Positions 9,641 to 19,153 are shown, counted from the stretch's first letter. The stretch: 64,000 bases of DNA from Hoylesella nanceiensis DSM 19126 = JCM 15639 (GCF_000379965.1 NZ_KB904331.1:310001-374000); one strand, 5' to 3'. The notes: a model not told the origin generated them from the sequence alone. Translations and numbers: made by a program.

Positions 9641-9821
9641 TACCCATTAATATGTATTTTTTTATTAAACAACCGCCTAAATACAGGCATTAAGCAGGTG
9701 AGATAATAAAAAATAGGTAGGATTTTGTAAACGAGTATTAATATAATAGTTTTCATTTCAACATGAGAAAAATAATTCTTTTCTTTCTAACTGCATTTCA
9801 GCTTGTAGAAAGATGAATTGC

Positions 9822-9909
9822 AATTGCATTGAGTTAAGGGTGGAAAAGCAATGCAATTACATGCTAAAAGCATTGACTTTGCAGGGCAAAAGCTATGCTT
9901 TTATTGACA
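9822..9909. repeat. 22-bp tandem array B, four units
   Basis: Units start at 9822, 9844, 9866 and 9888. The first is diverged at positions 3-4 (AATTGCATTG); the others begin AAAAGC. The array lies between the TonB receptor promoter and the relA/spoT terminator, within a 419-bp gene-free stretch. A further degenerate unit may lie at 9800-9821. Confidence 0.85.
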
Positions 9910-9924
9910 ATATAAATAACACAT

Positions 9925-9961
9925 ATAAAAAAGGAGGACACTAACTTGTAGCGTCCTCCTT
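9925..9961 (-). terminator. Terminator of the parAB-relA/spoT transcript
   Basis: The stem is AAGGAGGAC (9931-9939) with GTCCTCCTT (9953-9961); on the minus strand it is followed by TTTTTTA. It lies 21 bp after the relA/spoT stop. Confidence 0.85.
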
Positions 9962-9982
9962 AACTTTTATGTTGCGATGAGA

Positions 9983-12244
9983 TTAAACCAATTGACTAAC
10001 CTCTTTCACATTCTCTATATTTTTTAGTTTGGCAATGAGCTCGTTCACCTCATCTTTGTCGTGAACTCCTATCTCTATTGTTCCATCAAAGATACCTTCT
10101 TCGGTAGAAATGGTGATCTTATGGATGTCGATATTCATTTGCGAAGAGATCACTTCTGATACTGAAAGAAGCATTCCGTGCCTGTCTATTCCACGAACTT
10201 TAATGGTTGCGTTGAAGAATAGACGCTTGTGCATGTCCCATTTGGCATCTAATATTTTGTTACCGAAGCTCGATTTAAGGCGAGCAGCAACAGAACACGA
10301 ACGCTTATGCACCTCTATTCGTCCTTTATTGTCTATATATCCTAACGCATCATCACCTGGAATGGGGTGGCAACATGTTGGGAATACAAACGTATTGATG
10401 TTTTCTTCGTTGATAACGATTGGAATTTTCTTGTTGAAGTCTTTTCCAACAATAAACTTCTCTTGCTCTTTTCCCTTCTTTTTGTCGCCTGATAAGAATG
10501 GAACAAACTTACGAAGAGCAGCTTGAATACTCACTCCTCCCTTGTTGTTAAGCACTTCTAAGTCTTTATCTCCAAGTATGGTACTGCGCTCTCCCAATGA
10601 AATGAAGAACGCTTCGGGCGTTTCTATCTTATGGCAGGCGCAGAGTTTCTCGATAATAGATGTGGTTACACGCAAATCATGCGCCTTTAACCAGTTCTGT
10701 AAAACCTCTTCTCCCTTCTTTTGAGTTTCTCTATTCTTTCTTCTAATGATTGCTTGTATCTTGGCTTTTGCCTTCGCTGTAGATACAAAGTTAATCCAAG
10801 AAGGTTGCACATGCTGTGCCATTGAGGTGAGAATCTCTACTTGGTCGCCGCTTTGTAGCTTGTGACTAATGGGCACAAGCTTGTGATTTACCTTTGCACC
10901 GATGCAATGACTGCCCAAAAAGGTGTGTATTTGGAAAGCGAAGTCGAGTGCTGTACAATCGGCAGGCATGGTCTTTATCTCACCTTTTGGCGTGAAAACG
11001 AAGATCTCTGAGGCAAAAAGATTGAGCTTAATGGCATCGAGAAAGTCCATAGCATCGGGCTGTGGATCGTCTAATATCTCTTTAATGGTGTGCAACCAAT
11101 TGTTTAGTTCGCTCTCATCTTCGGTATATTCGCCTCCTTCTTTGTATTTCCAATGGGCAGCAAAGCCTTGCTCTGCCAACTCGTCCATTCTGTCACTGCG
11201 AATCTGTACCTCTATCCATCGGCCTTGTTTACTCATCAATGTAACATGAAGAGCTTGATAACCGTTGGCCTTTGGGTGGTTCAACCAGTCTCGTAAGCGG
11301 TCGGGGTGCGACTTATATATCTTGCTTATTGCAACGTAAATGCTGAAACATTCGTTGATTTCTTCTTCTCTTGACTTGGGAGTGAAGATGATTCTCACAG
11401 CCAATATATCGTATATTTCTTCGAAGGTAAGATGCTTTGTCTCCATCTTCTTCCATCTAGAATAAGGGCTTTTCACTCGTTCTTTGATCTGATAGTTGAT
11501 TCCCATCTTATCAAGAACTTCTCTTATGGGCTGTGTAAAGGCTTCGAACAACTCGTCACGTTGCTCTTTTGTGAATGAAAGCTTTTGGTTAATGCGCTCG
11601 AACTCTTCTTTATGTTCGAACTTAAAACTTAGATTCTCTAATTCGGTTTTGATCTTATTCAAACCTAAGCGGTTTGCTAATGGAGCATAAACGTAGAGGG
11701 TTTCGCCTGCAATTTTATATTGTTTGTTGGCGGGTTGACTATCGAGTGTGCGCATATTGTGCAGGCGGTCGCATATCTTTATTAAGATAACTCGAATGTC
11801 TTCACTCATGGTTAAAAGCAACTTCTTGAAGTTCTCTGCCTGAGCTGATGCCTTATCGCCAAATATTCCACCTGATATTTTGGTTAATCCATCTACTATT
11901 TGGGCAATCTTTTCACCAAAGATGTTGGTGATATCTTCAACGGTATAATCGGTATCTTCAACAACATCGTGCAAAAGAGCAGCACAAATACTGGTAGACC
12001 CTAATCCCATTTCACCGCAAGCGATTTGTGCAACGGCAATAGGATGAAGGATATAAGGCTCGCCCGACAATCGTTTTACTCCTTTGTGGGCTTGCTTTGC
12101 GAAATTAAATGCTTTGGTTATGATTTCAACTTTCTTACGATGTCGTGACGCAAGATAGGTGTCTATTAAATGCTGAAAGGCATCTTGTATAAGCTTTTCA
12201 TTGCGCTCTTCTATATTCACATCTTTATTATTAGTTTGCTCCAT
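9983..12244 (-). CDS. Bifunctional (p)ppGpp synthetase/hydrolase (RelA/SpoT)
   Basis: 753 residues, the normal Rsh length. The HD hydrolase domain carries ALLHDVVEDT and ICDRLHNMRTL. The synthetase domain follows (RVKSPYSRWKKM, then EEIYDILAVRIIF), then a TGS domain (IFVFTPKGEIKTMP, about 405-465), a zinc-finger/helical region (FPTCCHPIPGD) and a C-terminal ACT domain (about 675-750). Intact HD and synthetase motifs argue for both activities. It makes and degrades the starvation alarmone. It is last in the minus-strand parA-parB-DUF5683-MltD cluster, 225 bp after the transglycosylase gene. Confidence 0.95.
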   Translation of the reverse strand: MEQTNNKDVNIEERNEKLIQDAFQHLIDTYLASRHRKKVEIITKAFNFAKQAHKGVKRLSGEPYILHPIAVAQIACGEMGLGSTSICAALLHDVVEDTDYTVEDITNIFGEKIAQIVDGLTKISGGIFGDKASAQAENFKKLLLTMSEDIRVILIKICDRLHNMRTLDSQPANKQYKIAGETLYVYAPLANRLGLNKIKTELENLSFKFEHKEEFERINQKLSFTKEQRDELFEAFTQPIREVLDKMGINYQIKERVKSPYSRWKKMETKHLTFEEIYDILAVRIIFTPKSREEEINECFSIYVAISKIYKSHPDRLRDWLNHPKANGYQALHVTLMSKQGRWIEVQIRSDRMDELAEQGFAAHWKYKEGGEYTEDESELNNWLHTIKEILDDPQPDAMDFLDAIKLNLFASEIFVFTPKGEIKTMPADCTALDFAFQIHTFLGSHCIGAKVNHKLVPISHKLQSGDQVEILTSMAQHVQPSWINFVSTAKAKAKIQAIIRRKNRETQKKGEEVLQNWLKAHDLRVTTSIIEKLCACHKIETPEAFFISLGERSTILGDKDLEVLNNKGGVSIQAALRKFVPFLSGDKKKGKEQEKFIVGKDFNKKIPIVINEENINTFVFPTCCHPIPGDDALGYIDNKGRIEVHKRSCSVAARLKSSFGNKILDAKWDMHKRLFFNATIKVRGIDRHGMLLSVSEVISSQMNIDIHKITISTEEGIFDGTIEIGVHDKDEVNELIAKLKNIENVKEVSQLV

Positions 12245-12359
12245 AATGTAATGTGCTTTGTTGTTAAGACGCTCTTTCTAAGTGAAAGAGGACTATCTTG
12301 AGGGTTTATTTGTTGTTATTGGCTCGTAGATTGAATGGTGTCGAGCTTTAAAGTGCAAA

Positions 12360-12447
12360 AAAGAGTAAGACTATTGCTGCTCACCTACCCTATATATAAT
12401 AAGGTGTAATGGTTCTATTGAATGCTAACAATAATATTACTCTTTTT
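12360..12447 (-). terminator. Weak long-loop hairpin between MltD gene and relA/spoT
   Basis: AAAGAGTAA (12360-12368) pairs with TTACTCTTT (12437-12445), with T-runs outward on both strands. The loop of about 68 bases makes it doubtful; it may modulate read-through within the cluster. Confidence 0.3.
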
Positions 12448-12469
12448 GTTTTAACTATGATGAGTTGGT

Positions 12470-13831
12470 TTATTTTACTCTTAACTTCTTACCTGCACGA
12501 ATGTTACTACCGCTAATTTTGTTGAGTTTCTTTAGCTTTGCTACTGTAGTATGATTGCGTGCAGCTATCTCAGACAATGTATCACCACTCTTTATAGATA
12601 CCTCTTGGGTTCTTTCTTTACTTCTTCTACCTTTCTTTCTGTCGTGTTTAGAAGAATGACGTGATGATTTTGCTGCGTAAGTTCTGCTACTATAGCCTCT
12701 ATGTGCTGCTACATAGGTTGGCACATCGTCGTTTACTTCAACCTCATCTCTTTTGCTTAATAATTCATCTGCATTGTAAGCGTAAATGGCTTCTTGCTTA
12801 TCTATAAACTTATTTACCTCTGTTGAGGGCAAACGAAGGGCTGATAGTTTGCTACTTCCATTAACAATATTACGGCGATATTGTGGGTTTAGTTCTTTCA
12901 ACTGATTGATATCGAGTCCTAAAACACCTGCAATTTGAGAGAAATGAATATCTCTGTCGACCATAACGGTATCGGTCTTAGCTGGTAAATCGGCTACCAT
13001 TGGACAAATATTGTGGTCGCAATAATAGTTCATTATATAGTTGGCAGCTATGAAAGCGGGCACATATCCACGTGTTTCTTGTGGTAAATAGGGATAAATC
13101 TGCCAATAATCCTTGCTTCCTCCTGCACGATGTATCGCCTTATTGATCTTATCTGGGCCACAATTATATGCCGCAATGGCAAGGTGCCAATCACCAAATA
13201 TACGATAAAGGTCGCTTAAATAGTTCGCAGCTGCATACGAAGACTTGATAGGATCACGTCTTTCATCTACTAATGAGTTGATTTCTAAGCCATATCTTTT
13301 ACCTGTTCCGATCATAAATTGCCACAAACCGCCTGCTCCTACGTATGAGGTTGCCTGAGGATTGAGTCCTGATTCGATCACAGGAAGGTACTTTAGCTCT
13401 AAAGGAAGATTGTAAGCTTCGAGCGCTTCTTCGAAGATTGGCATGTAAAAGTTAGCCGATCCTAACATAATACTTACCGAACGACGTAGCTTTCCACTGT
13501 AACGGTCGATGAATTTCTGCACAACATCGTTATAAGACATCTCTATTACGGTTGGCATTCGCTTCAAACGTGCCTTATAAACCTCTTTATCAAAAACAGG
13601 ATTAACGTTTGGAAAGTTGCAATCTGTAGAGGGCTTGAGATAGCGTTGTGTGTGATATAGGTGCAAAAGACTATCCACTTCGTAAGTCATTGCTTCTGGA
13701 ATGTCGATTATCTCTTGCTTACCATTCTTGTTTGTTACTGTTATTTCTGTGTCATTGTCTTCGCTCTGAGCCTGCATTACGCACGCTGTTCCTAGAAGAA
13801 ACGACATTACTAATAATCTTAGTTTATTCAT
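12470..13831 (-). CDS. Membrane-bound lytic murein transglycosylase with LysM domain (MltD-like)
   Basis: 453 residues. The signal peptide (about 1-21) ends in MQAQ. The SLT domain (about 120-260) has the catalytic Glu in PVIESGLNP, then YVGAGGLWQFM and IAAYNCGPDKINKAI. A single LysM (about 410-453, with KSGDTLSEIAARNHTTV) binds glycan at the C-terminus; between them is a basic, S/R-rich linker. The enzyme cleaves peptidoglycan to anhydro-muropeptides in the periplasm. It starts 6 bp after the DUF5683 gene, so the two are co-transcribed. Confidence 0.93.
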   Translation of the reverse strand: MNKLRLLVMSFLLGTACVMQAQSEDNDTEITVTNKNGKQEIIDIPEAMTYEVDSLLHLYHTQRYLKPSTDCNFPNVNPVFDKEVYKARLKRMPTVIEMSYNDVVQKFIDRYSGKLRRSVSIMLGSANFYMPIFEEALEAYNLPLELKYLPVIESGLNPQATSYVGAGGLWQFMIGTGKRYGLEINSLVDERRDPIKSSYAAANYLSDLYRIFGDWHLAIAAYNCGPDKINKAIHRAGGSKDYWQIYPYLPQETRGYVPAFIAANYIMNYYCDHNICPMVADLPAKTDTVMVDRDIHFSQIAGVLGLDINQLKELNPQYRRNIVNGSSKLSALRLPSTEVNKFIDKQEAIYAYNADELLSKRDEVEVNDDVPTYVAAHRGYSSRTYAAKSSRHSSKHDRKKGRRSKERTQEVSIKSGDTLSEIAARNHTTVAKLKKLNKISGSNIRAGKKLRVK

Positions 13832-13837
13832 CTTATC

Positions 13838-14572
13838 TTAAAATGTAAAGCTACATTGAACCCCTAAAGCGTTTGCTTTGAGAGGATTGCGCTCATTTTT
13901 ATTATTAATTACTGTTGGACTAACTTTTAAACTCAAATCTTTTGAAATATCAAACTCTGACAATGAGGCGTCAACATACGCATCAATAACTGATAAAGCA
14001 TACACTGCCACCAATGAGAAGATACTCATATCACGCCATTTACGATACTTATCTTTTCGCTGTTTGAATACTGTTTGATAGCGAGCAAGATTATCTTGAG
14101 TTACTTGAGTGCCTAAATGCAGGAACGATTCATACGACTTTGTTTGTGGGTCGTTATCCATTATATCGATATAGGCCTGCGAATAATCCTTATACATTTG
14201 GTTATTCCAACGCAAAGCATAAAGACATCCAACGAAACCTCCATACACTATGGGCAATTTCCAATATTTTCTATTGTATATTTGACCTGCTCCTGGGATC
14301 ACAAGTGCCAACCATAATGCCTTTTTTGCTTCAGGATGCCATGTTTCCCAATTGCGTTTTTCTTTCTTTTTTAAAGGCATATTCCTTGCAATAAGTACAC
14401 TATCGTCTTTTGAAAGTGTATTTTCTGCAGGCAAAGAAGATTGCAATGCGGTTATACTATCGTTCTGTTCAGTCATTATTCGTAAACTATCGGTTTGCGA
14501 ATAAGCATTATTTGCGTTTAAGCAAAGTAATCCTGACATAACAATAGTTTTTATTCTTTTATTGATATTCAC
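13838..14572 (-). CDS. DUF5683 membrane protein
   Basis: 244 residues. An N-terminal signal-like segment (about 8-25) is followed by a polar region and the DUF5683 core: WHPEAKKALWLALVIPGAGQIYN with YRKWRDMSIFSLVAVYALSV as hydrophobic segments. The C-terminus resembles an outer-membrane strand (NALGVQCSFTF). The family is restricted to Bacteroidetes and I know of no established function. Its place between parB and the transglycosylase suggests a cell-envelope role. Confidence 0.85.
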   Translation of the reverse strand: MNINKRIKTIVMSGLLCLNANNAYSQTDSLRIMTEQNDSITALQSSLPAENTLSKDDSVLIARNMPLKKKEKRNWETWHPEAKKALWLALVIPGAGQIYNRKYWKLPIVYGGFVGCLYALRWNNQMYKDYSQAYIDIMDNDPQTKSYESFLHLGTQVTQDNLARYQTVFKQRKDKYRKWRDMSIFSLVAVYALSVIDAYVDASLSEFDISKDLSLKVSPTVINNKNERNPLKANALGVQCSFTF

Positions 14573-14723
14573 TGCTTATACTCCTTATTTTATTTACCTC
14601 TACTCTTTTAATGTGTCTCTATTGATAATTCACTTATCGTCTATTGAGCAAGAATAACAATTCTTTCAAGACACATTTAACACTATACCTATTTATTATA
14701 TATAGCCGTTTGCAAAGCGTTTA

Positions 14724-15632
14724 TTATTCCTTTAGCTTATCAAAGACTTGCATAATGTGCTCTAATTCAGCCGCATTAGCAAATGGAATACTAATTTTTC
14801 CTTTGCCTTTTGCCGAGTAATTCATTTGAACTTTAGTGTTCAAGAACTTCGATAGCTGTTGTTTTAGCACATTAAACTCCTCTGGTAAAGCTGTAGTTGC
14901 TTTGACTTTCTTCTTCGCTTCACCTAAAGATTCACCGCTTTTAATATTCTGAACCAACTCTTCTACTTTGCGAACTGAGTATCCATTCTTTTGAATTTCA
15001 TTGAAAAGTTTGATTTGTAGCGATGGACTATCAATCGAAAGCAGAGCTCTTGCGTGTCCCATGTCGATCGATTTTTTTTGCAATGCCATCTGAACTTGTG
15101 CAGGAAGACGCAACAAACGCATATAGTTTGTAACCGCAGTACGGCTCTTTCCCACTCTTTCAGCAACCTTTTCTTGAGTCATTCCGCTTTGAGCTACCAA
15201 TTGTTCGTAGGCTAATGCAATTTCAATAGCATTGAGATCTTCACGTTGAATGTTCTCAACTAGGGCCATTTCCATTACACTTGCATCTTTAATGGTGCGT
15301 ATATAAGCTGGAATTGCGGTTAATCCTGCAAGTTGAGAAGCACGCCAACGGCGTTCACCTGCAATGATTTGGTATTTATTTTCAGCCACTTGATGAAGAG
15401 TGATAGGCTGAATAATTCCTATTTCTTTTATGCTGTTAGCAAGCTCTTGCAATGCTTCTTGATCGAATTCACGACGAGGTTGGTTTGGATTAGCTTCTAT
15501 TTCGCTTAATAACACCTCATTGATGGTAGAGCTTCCTTGTGGTTTCACCTCATCAGTAGATATCAAAGCATCTAAACCTCGCCCTAAAGCGAAGCCTTTG
15601 TTCGATGAGTTGTATTTCTTATGTACTGCCAT
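14724..15632 (-). CDS. parB: Chromosome partitioning protein ParB
   Basis: 302 residues. The ParB N-terminal CTP-binding fold has NQPRREFDQEALQELANSI and the arginine patch IAGERRWRASQLAG. The helix-turn-helix follows (MTQEKVAERVGKSRTAVTNYMRLLRLP), then a C-terminal dimerisation domain (about 250-302). It binds parS and spreads by CTP-dependent clamping to drive origin segregation with ParA. It starts 73 bp after parA. No parS copy was found in the window by eye. Confidence 0.96.
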   Translation of the reverse strand: MAVHKKYNSSNKGFALGRGLDALISTDEVKPQGSSTINEVLLSEIEANPNQPRREFDQEALQELANSIKEIGIIQPITLHQVAENKYQIIAGERRWRASQLAGLTAIPAYIRTIKDASVMEMALVENIQREDLNAIEIALAYEQLVAQSGMTQEKVAERVGKSRTAVTNYMRLLRLPAQVQMALQKKSIDMGHARALLSIDSPSLQIKLFNEIQKNGYSVRKVEELVQNIKSGESLGEAKKKVKATTALPEEFNVLKQQLSKFLNTKVQMNYSAKGKGKISIPFANAAELEHIMQVFDKLKE

Positions 15633-15705
15633 TTACGTTGTTCTTGTTTATTTATTCCAATCGTGTTCTTTTGGTTTTCAAAAGCACTTGTTGAGCCTTT
15701 AAAGA

Positions 15706-16470
15706 CTACTTATTACGATTTATAATTTCTTTTGCTAATGATAAGTGATTCTTTGCGCCTGTAGAATCAGCGTCATACAATATCACTGGCAATCCATGAC
15801 TTGGGCTTTCGCTTAGCTTTACATTACGTTGTATAACCGTTTTAAATACCAATTCTTGGAAATGTCGTTTCACTTCATCATATATTTGATTAGCAAGGCG
15901 CAAGCGACTATCATACATTGTGAGCAAGAAACCTTCAATTTCGAGTTTCGTATTCAATCTACTCTTGATAATCTTAATGGTACTTAGCAGTTTACTGATA
16001 CCCTCCAATGCAAAGTATTCACATTGAACTGGAATAATAACAGAGTCTGCTGCGGTCAAAGCATTCACCGTAATAAGGCCTAAAGAAGGACTGCAATCAA
16101 TAAGAATATAATCGTATTCATTGCGAATAGGCTCTAAGATGCGCTTCAAGACATATTCTCTTTCATCGATATTGAGCATCTCTACTTCAGCACCCACTAA
16201 ATCAATGTGACTTGGAATGATATCAAGTCCTTCAATATCAGTAGTGTAAATAGCGTCATGCACATCGGCACGATTAACGATACACTCATATATTGAGCAT
16301 TCAACCTCCTTCAAATCCACTCCTAAACCACTAGAAGCGTTAGCTTGAGGATCTGCATCTACCACTAAAACAGACTTCTCTAATGTTGCAAGAGAGGCTG
16401 CTAAGTTAATTGTTGACGTTGTTTTTCCAACGCCACCTTTTTGATTTGCAAGTGCGATTATTTTACCCAT
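15706..16470 (-). CDS. parA: Chromosome partitioning ATPase ParA (Soj)
   Basis: 254 residues, the length of small chromosomal ParAs. The deviant Walker A is QKGGVGKTT (about 9-17), followed by VLVVDADPQANASSG, with Walker B YILIDCSPSLG. It has no N-terminal DNA-binding extension, so it should not autoregulate as plasmid ParAs do. It binds nonspecific DNA as an ATP dimer and moves ParB-parS complexes. It is the first gene of the cluster that ends in relA/spoT. Confidence 0.96.
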   Translation of the reverse strand: MGKIIALANQKGGVGKTTSTINLAASLATLEKSVLVVDADPQANASSGLGVDLKEVECSIYECIVNRADVHDAIYTTDIEGLDIIPSHIDLVGAEVEMLNIDEREYVLKRILEPIRNEYDYILIDCSPSLGLITVNALTAADSVIIPVQCEYFALEGISKLLSTIKIIKSRLNTKLEIEGFLLTMYDSRLRLANQIYDEVKRHFQELVFKTVIQRNVKLSESPSHGLPVILYDADSTGAKNHLSLAKEIINRNK

Positions 16471-16546
16471 ATCGTATTATCTTATGATAACTAAAGTCAT
16501 AAAGAATACATCTTCAATCAATAGAAATACCTATTTTCTTTTTATT

Positions 16547-16679
16547 GAGAGTGCAAGCCGAACGCAATAAAAGATATTTTAAATTGCTAAGGCGATGCCT
16601 TTCTTATGCAAAGAGAGTGCAAGCCGAACGCAATAAAAGATATTTTAAATTGCTAAGACGACGCCTCTCTTATTGCAAA
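16547..16679. repeat. 66-bp tandem direct repeat between parA and surE
   Basis: Copy 1 is 16547-16612 and copy 2 is 16613-16679. Both begin GAGAGTGCAAGCCGAACGC and continue with the same A/T-rich segment. They differ at a few positions near the end (GGCGATGCCTTT against GACGACGCCTCT, plus one inserted T). This occupies half of the 288-bp divergent gap. Confidence 0.95.
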
Positions 16680-16683
16680 GATA
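16676..16683 (-). promoter_or_regulatory. Possible -7 box for parA (TATCTTTG)
   Basis: On the minus strand TATCTTTG overlaps the end of the second 66-bp repeat copy. It lies 206 bp before parA, which would put both repeat copies in the 5' leader of parA. Confidence 0.4.
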
Positions 16684-16726
16684 CACAATTTTACCGTAGA
16701 AAGCTATGCTTTAAAAGACTTTTTTG

Positions 16727-16734
16727 TAATTTTG
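16727..16734 (+). promoter_or_regulatory. -7 box of surE (TAATTTTG)
   Basis: TAATTTTG matches TAnnTTTG and lies 24 bp before the surE ATG. Confidence 0.5.
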
Positions 16735-16758
16735 CATACAAATAAATCTTAAAGAATA

Positions 16759-17529
16759 ATGAATAAAAAGAAACCAACTATACTTGTTTCCAACGACGAT
16801 GGCTACCAGGCTAAGGGCATAAAGGCCCTTGTAAGCATGATTTCCGACTTAGCAGACGTTGTAGTATGCGCTCCAGACTCAGGTCGTTCGGGCTACTCTT
16901 GTGCTTTTTCAGCAGCCCTTCCAATCACCATAAAAGAGCAAAAAAGCATCGAAGACTTCCCCGTTTGGTCGTGCAGTGGAACCCCAGTAGATTGCATTAA
17001 GATAGCAATAGACAAGTGGTTTAAAGACGAAAAGCCCACATTGATTCTCAGTGGCATCAATCATGGCGACAATGCCAGCATTAACAACCACTATTCAGGT
17101 ACCGTTGGAGTAGCTAAAGAAGGCTGTATGAAAGGCATTCCATCTATCGCTTTCTCGCTATGTAACGAGCGTTCAGACGCCGATTTTGAGCCTCTTCTCC
17201 CCTATGTACGCACCATTGTAAAGCAAGTTTTAGAAGAATCGCTACCTCAAAACACCCTTCTTAACGTCAATTTTCCCAACCTTCCTACCTTCAAAGGCGT
17301 TAAAGTGTGCCGAATGAGTCATGGTTATTGGGATAAAGAGGTAGAGAATCGCAATCATCCTTTTGGTCATGAATACCATTGGTTGGCTGGACATTTCTTC
17401 AATTCAGAGCCTAATTCAGAAGATACAGACCGCTGGGCACTCGACAATGGCTATGTGGCAATCACCCCAACAACCATTGATGTCACCGCATATGATATGA
17501 TAGAAAAGGCCAAGAAGTGGACCTTTTAA
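16759..17529 (+). CDS. surE: 5'/3'-nucleotidase SurE
   Basis: 256 residues. The acidic metal-binding N-terminus reads ILVSNDDGYQAKGI, followed by VCAPDSGRSGYSCAFS and LILSGINHGDN with the conserved Ser and Asn, then HYSGTVGVAKEG. SurE is a metal-dependent phosphatase of nucleoside monophosphates. The gene leads a two-gene unit with lpxB (36-bp gap), an arrangement seen in other Bacteroidetes. Confidence 0.95.
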   Translation: MNKKKPTILVSNDDGYQAKGIKALVSMISDLADVVVCAPDSGRSGYSCAFSAALPITIKEQKSIEDFPVWSCSGTPVDCIKIAIDKWFKDEKPTLILSGINHGDNASINNHYSGTVGVAKEGCMKGIPSIAFSLCNERSDADFEPLLPYVRTIVKQVLEESLPQNTLLNVNFPNLPTFKGVKVCRMSHGYWDKEVENRNHPFGHEYHWLAGHFFNSEPNSEDTDRWALDNGYVAITPTTIDVTAYDMIEKAKKWTF

Positions 17530-17565
17530 TCGCATAACATCCACAACAACACCCTATACGCATTT

Positions 17566-18729
17566 ATGAAATACTATATTATCGTTGGAGAAGCATCGGG
17601 AGACCTACACGCCTCTCACCTAATGGCAGCCCTAAAAAAAGTAGATACCAATGCATCCTTTCGTTTTATTGGTGGAGATTTGATGATAAAAGAAGGCGGA
17701 GAATGTCTTCAACACTATCAAACCATGGCGTATATGGGCTTTGTTCCCGTGTTATTAAACCTTAGAACCATTCTAAACAACATGAAACAATGCAAAAAAG
17801 ACATTGTTTCGTGGAACCCAGATGTCGTTATTTTGGTAGATTATCCAGGCTTTAACCTCAATATCGCAAAGTATTTAAAGAGCGAAACCAATATTCCTGC
17901 CTTCTATTACATCTCTCCTAAGATATGGGCGTGGAAAGAATGGCGCATAAAAGCCATTAAACGAGATATTGCCGAGCTGTTTTCTATCTTACCTTTCGAG
18001 GTTCCTTTCTTTGAAAAGAAGCACAACTACCCCATTCACTACGTTGGAAACCCCACCGCAGACGAAGTTCGTTTGTTTAAAAACAACTATCAAGAAGATT
18101 TCAATAGCTTTGTAACCGCCCACTCATTGCCCAACAACAAACCCATTATTGCATTACTTGCAGGCAGTAGAAAGCAAGAAATTAAAGACAATTTGCCTGC
18201 TATGATACAGGCAGCGAGTGCTTTTACCGACTATCAAATGGTGCTTGCGGGTGCGCCTTCGATTGATAAAAGCTATTATTTACCCTTTATCGAGGGGCGC
18301 AATGTAACCCTAATAGAAAACAGCACCTATGCACTTTTAAGTCATGCAACGGCTGCTTTGGTTACAAGTGGAACGGCAACACTCGAAACTGCCTTGTTTA
18401 ATGTACCACAAGTGGTGTGTTATAAGACCCCAATTCCACCCGTCATTCGCTTTGCCTTCAATCACATCATCAAAGTGAAGTATATCTCTTTGGTGAATCT
18501 TATCCTCGACAAAGAAGCTGTTTCAGAGCTATTTGCCGACCGATTTGTGGTGAGTGATATTCAGAAAGAATTGCAATCTCTTTTAATTGGAGGCGATAAA
18601 CGTGAGGAAATGCTCAACAATTATGAGCAGTTGCACGCTATTTTGGGCAATGAAGTGGCACACGACAACGCCGCTCGCATTATGTTTAAGATTTTAAACG
18701 ATAAGAAAAAGCAGAAAAAGGAAGAGTAA
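17566..18729 (+). CDS. lpxB: Lipid-A-disaccharide synthase LpxB
   Basis: 387 residues, usual for LpxB. The N-terminus is YYIIVGEASGDLHASHLM; later YISPKIWAWKEWRI, HYVGNPTADEV, LLAGSRKQEIKDNLP and TSGTATLETALFNVPQVVCYK form the glycosyltransferase GT19 core. It joins UDP-diacylglucosamine to lipid X at the inner membrane in lipid A synthesis. It is co-transcribed with surE. No clear terminator was seen after it. Confidence 0.96.
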   Translation: MKYYIIVGEASGDLHASHLMAALKKVDTNASFRFIGGDLMIKEGGECLQHYQTMAYMGFVPVLLNLRTILNNMKQCKKDIVSWNPDVVILVDYPGFNLNIAKYLKSETNIPAFYYISPKIWAWKEWRIKAIKRDIAELFSILPFEVPFFEKKHNYPIHYVGNPTADEVRLFKNNYQEDFNSFVTAHSLPNNKPIIALLAGSRKQEIKDNLPAMIQAASAFTDYQMVLAGAPSIDKSYYLPFIEGRNVTLIENSTYALLSHATAALVTSGTATLETALFNVPQVVCYKTPIPPVIRFAFNHIIKVKYISLVNLILDKEAVSELFADRFVVSDIQKELQSLLIGGDKREEMLNNYEQLHAILGNEVAHDNAARIMFKILNDKKKQKKEE

Positions 18730-18913
18730 AACCAGTATTTTTAGCTCTCATTTTAACACTTCTTTCACCCCCAACTCCACCAAAGAGTTAATTACTTTAA
18801 AACGCAAGGCAACATTCTTGCCCTGCTAACTCATTGTGTTCCTATTTCACTTCACATCGATTTGTTCTGAAAAAGAAAATCAGCATGCAAGCAACTCAAC
18901 CTCAGAGAGTTAT

Positions 18914-19001
18914 AATTGCATTGAGTTTGCAATACAATCTCATTGAGTTTACATCATAAAAGCAGTGCTATTGCAATGCAAACTCTTATCTTTTACTCAC
19001 A
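18914..19001. repeat. 22-bp tandem array C, four units
   Basis: Units start at 18914, 18936, 18958 and 18980. The first three are clear (AATTGCATTG, AATCTCATTG, AAAAGCAGTG cores); the fourth is degenerate. It lies between the codirectional lpxB and cls genes. Confidence 0.78.
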
Positions 19002-19131
19002 TCTTTCAATCATCTCTCGCTAAAAAACAGCTCATCAGCCATCTAAAACCACGCTATTTCGCCCCTAAGTGCTGCACTTTTATTCGTTTATCCCCTCTCC
19101 TTTTTCATCTCAACACATCATTCTACAAAAC

Positions 19132-19153
19132 AAAAGCAATGCTTTTACCTCAC
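19132..19153. repeat. Single 22-bp repeat unit
   Basis: One good copy (AAAAGCAATGCTTTT plus tail) 131 bp after array C. Confidence 0.6.

Noticed and set aside
13040-13080. Possible parS-like CACGTG near the parAB cluster
   Set aside because: Only the central CACGTG is present, without the flanking TGTTNC/GNAACA halves. Other CACGTG matches seen in the window are equally poor.
16545-16745. 66-residue plus-strand frame between parA and surE
   Set aside because: It is the translation of the 66-bp direct repeat (the peptide itself repeats), with no start signal and no family.
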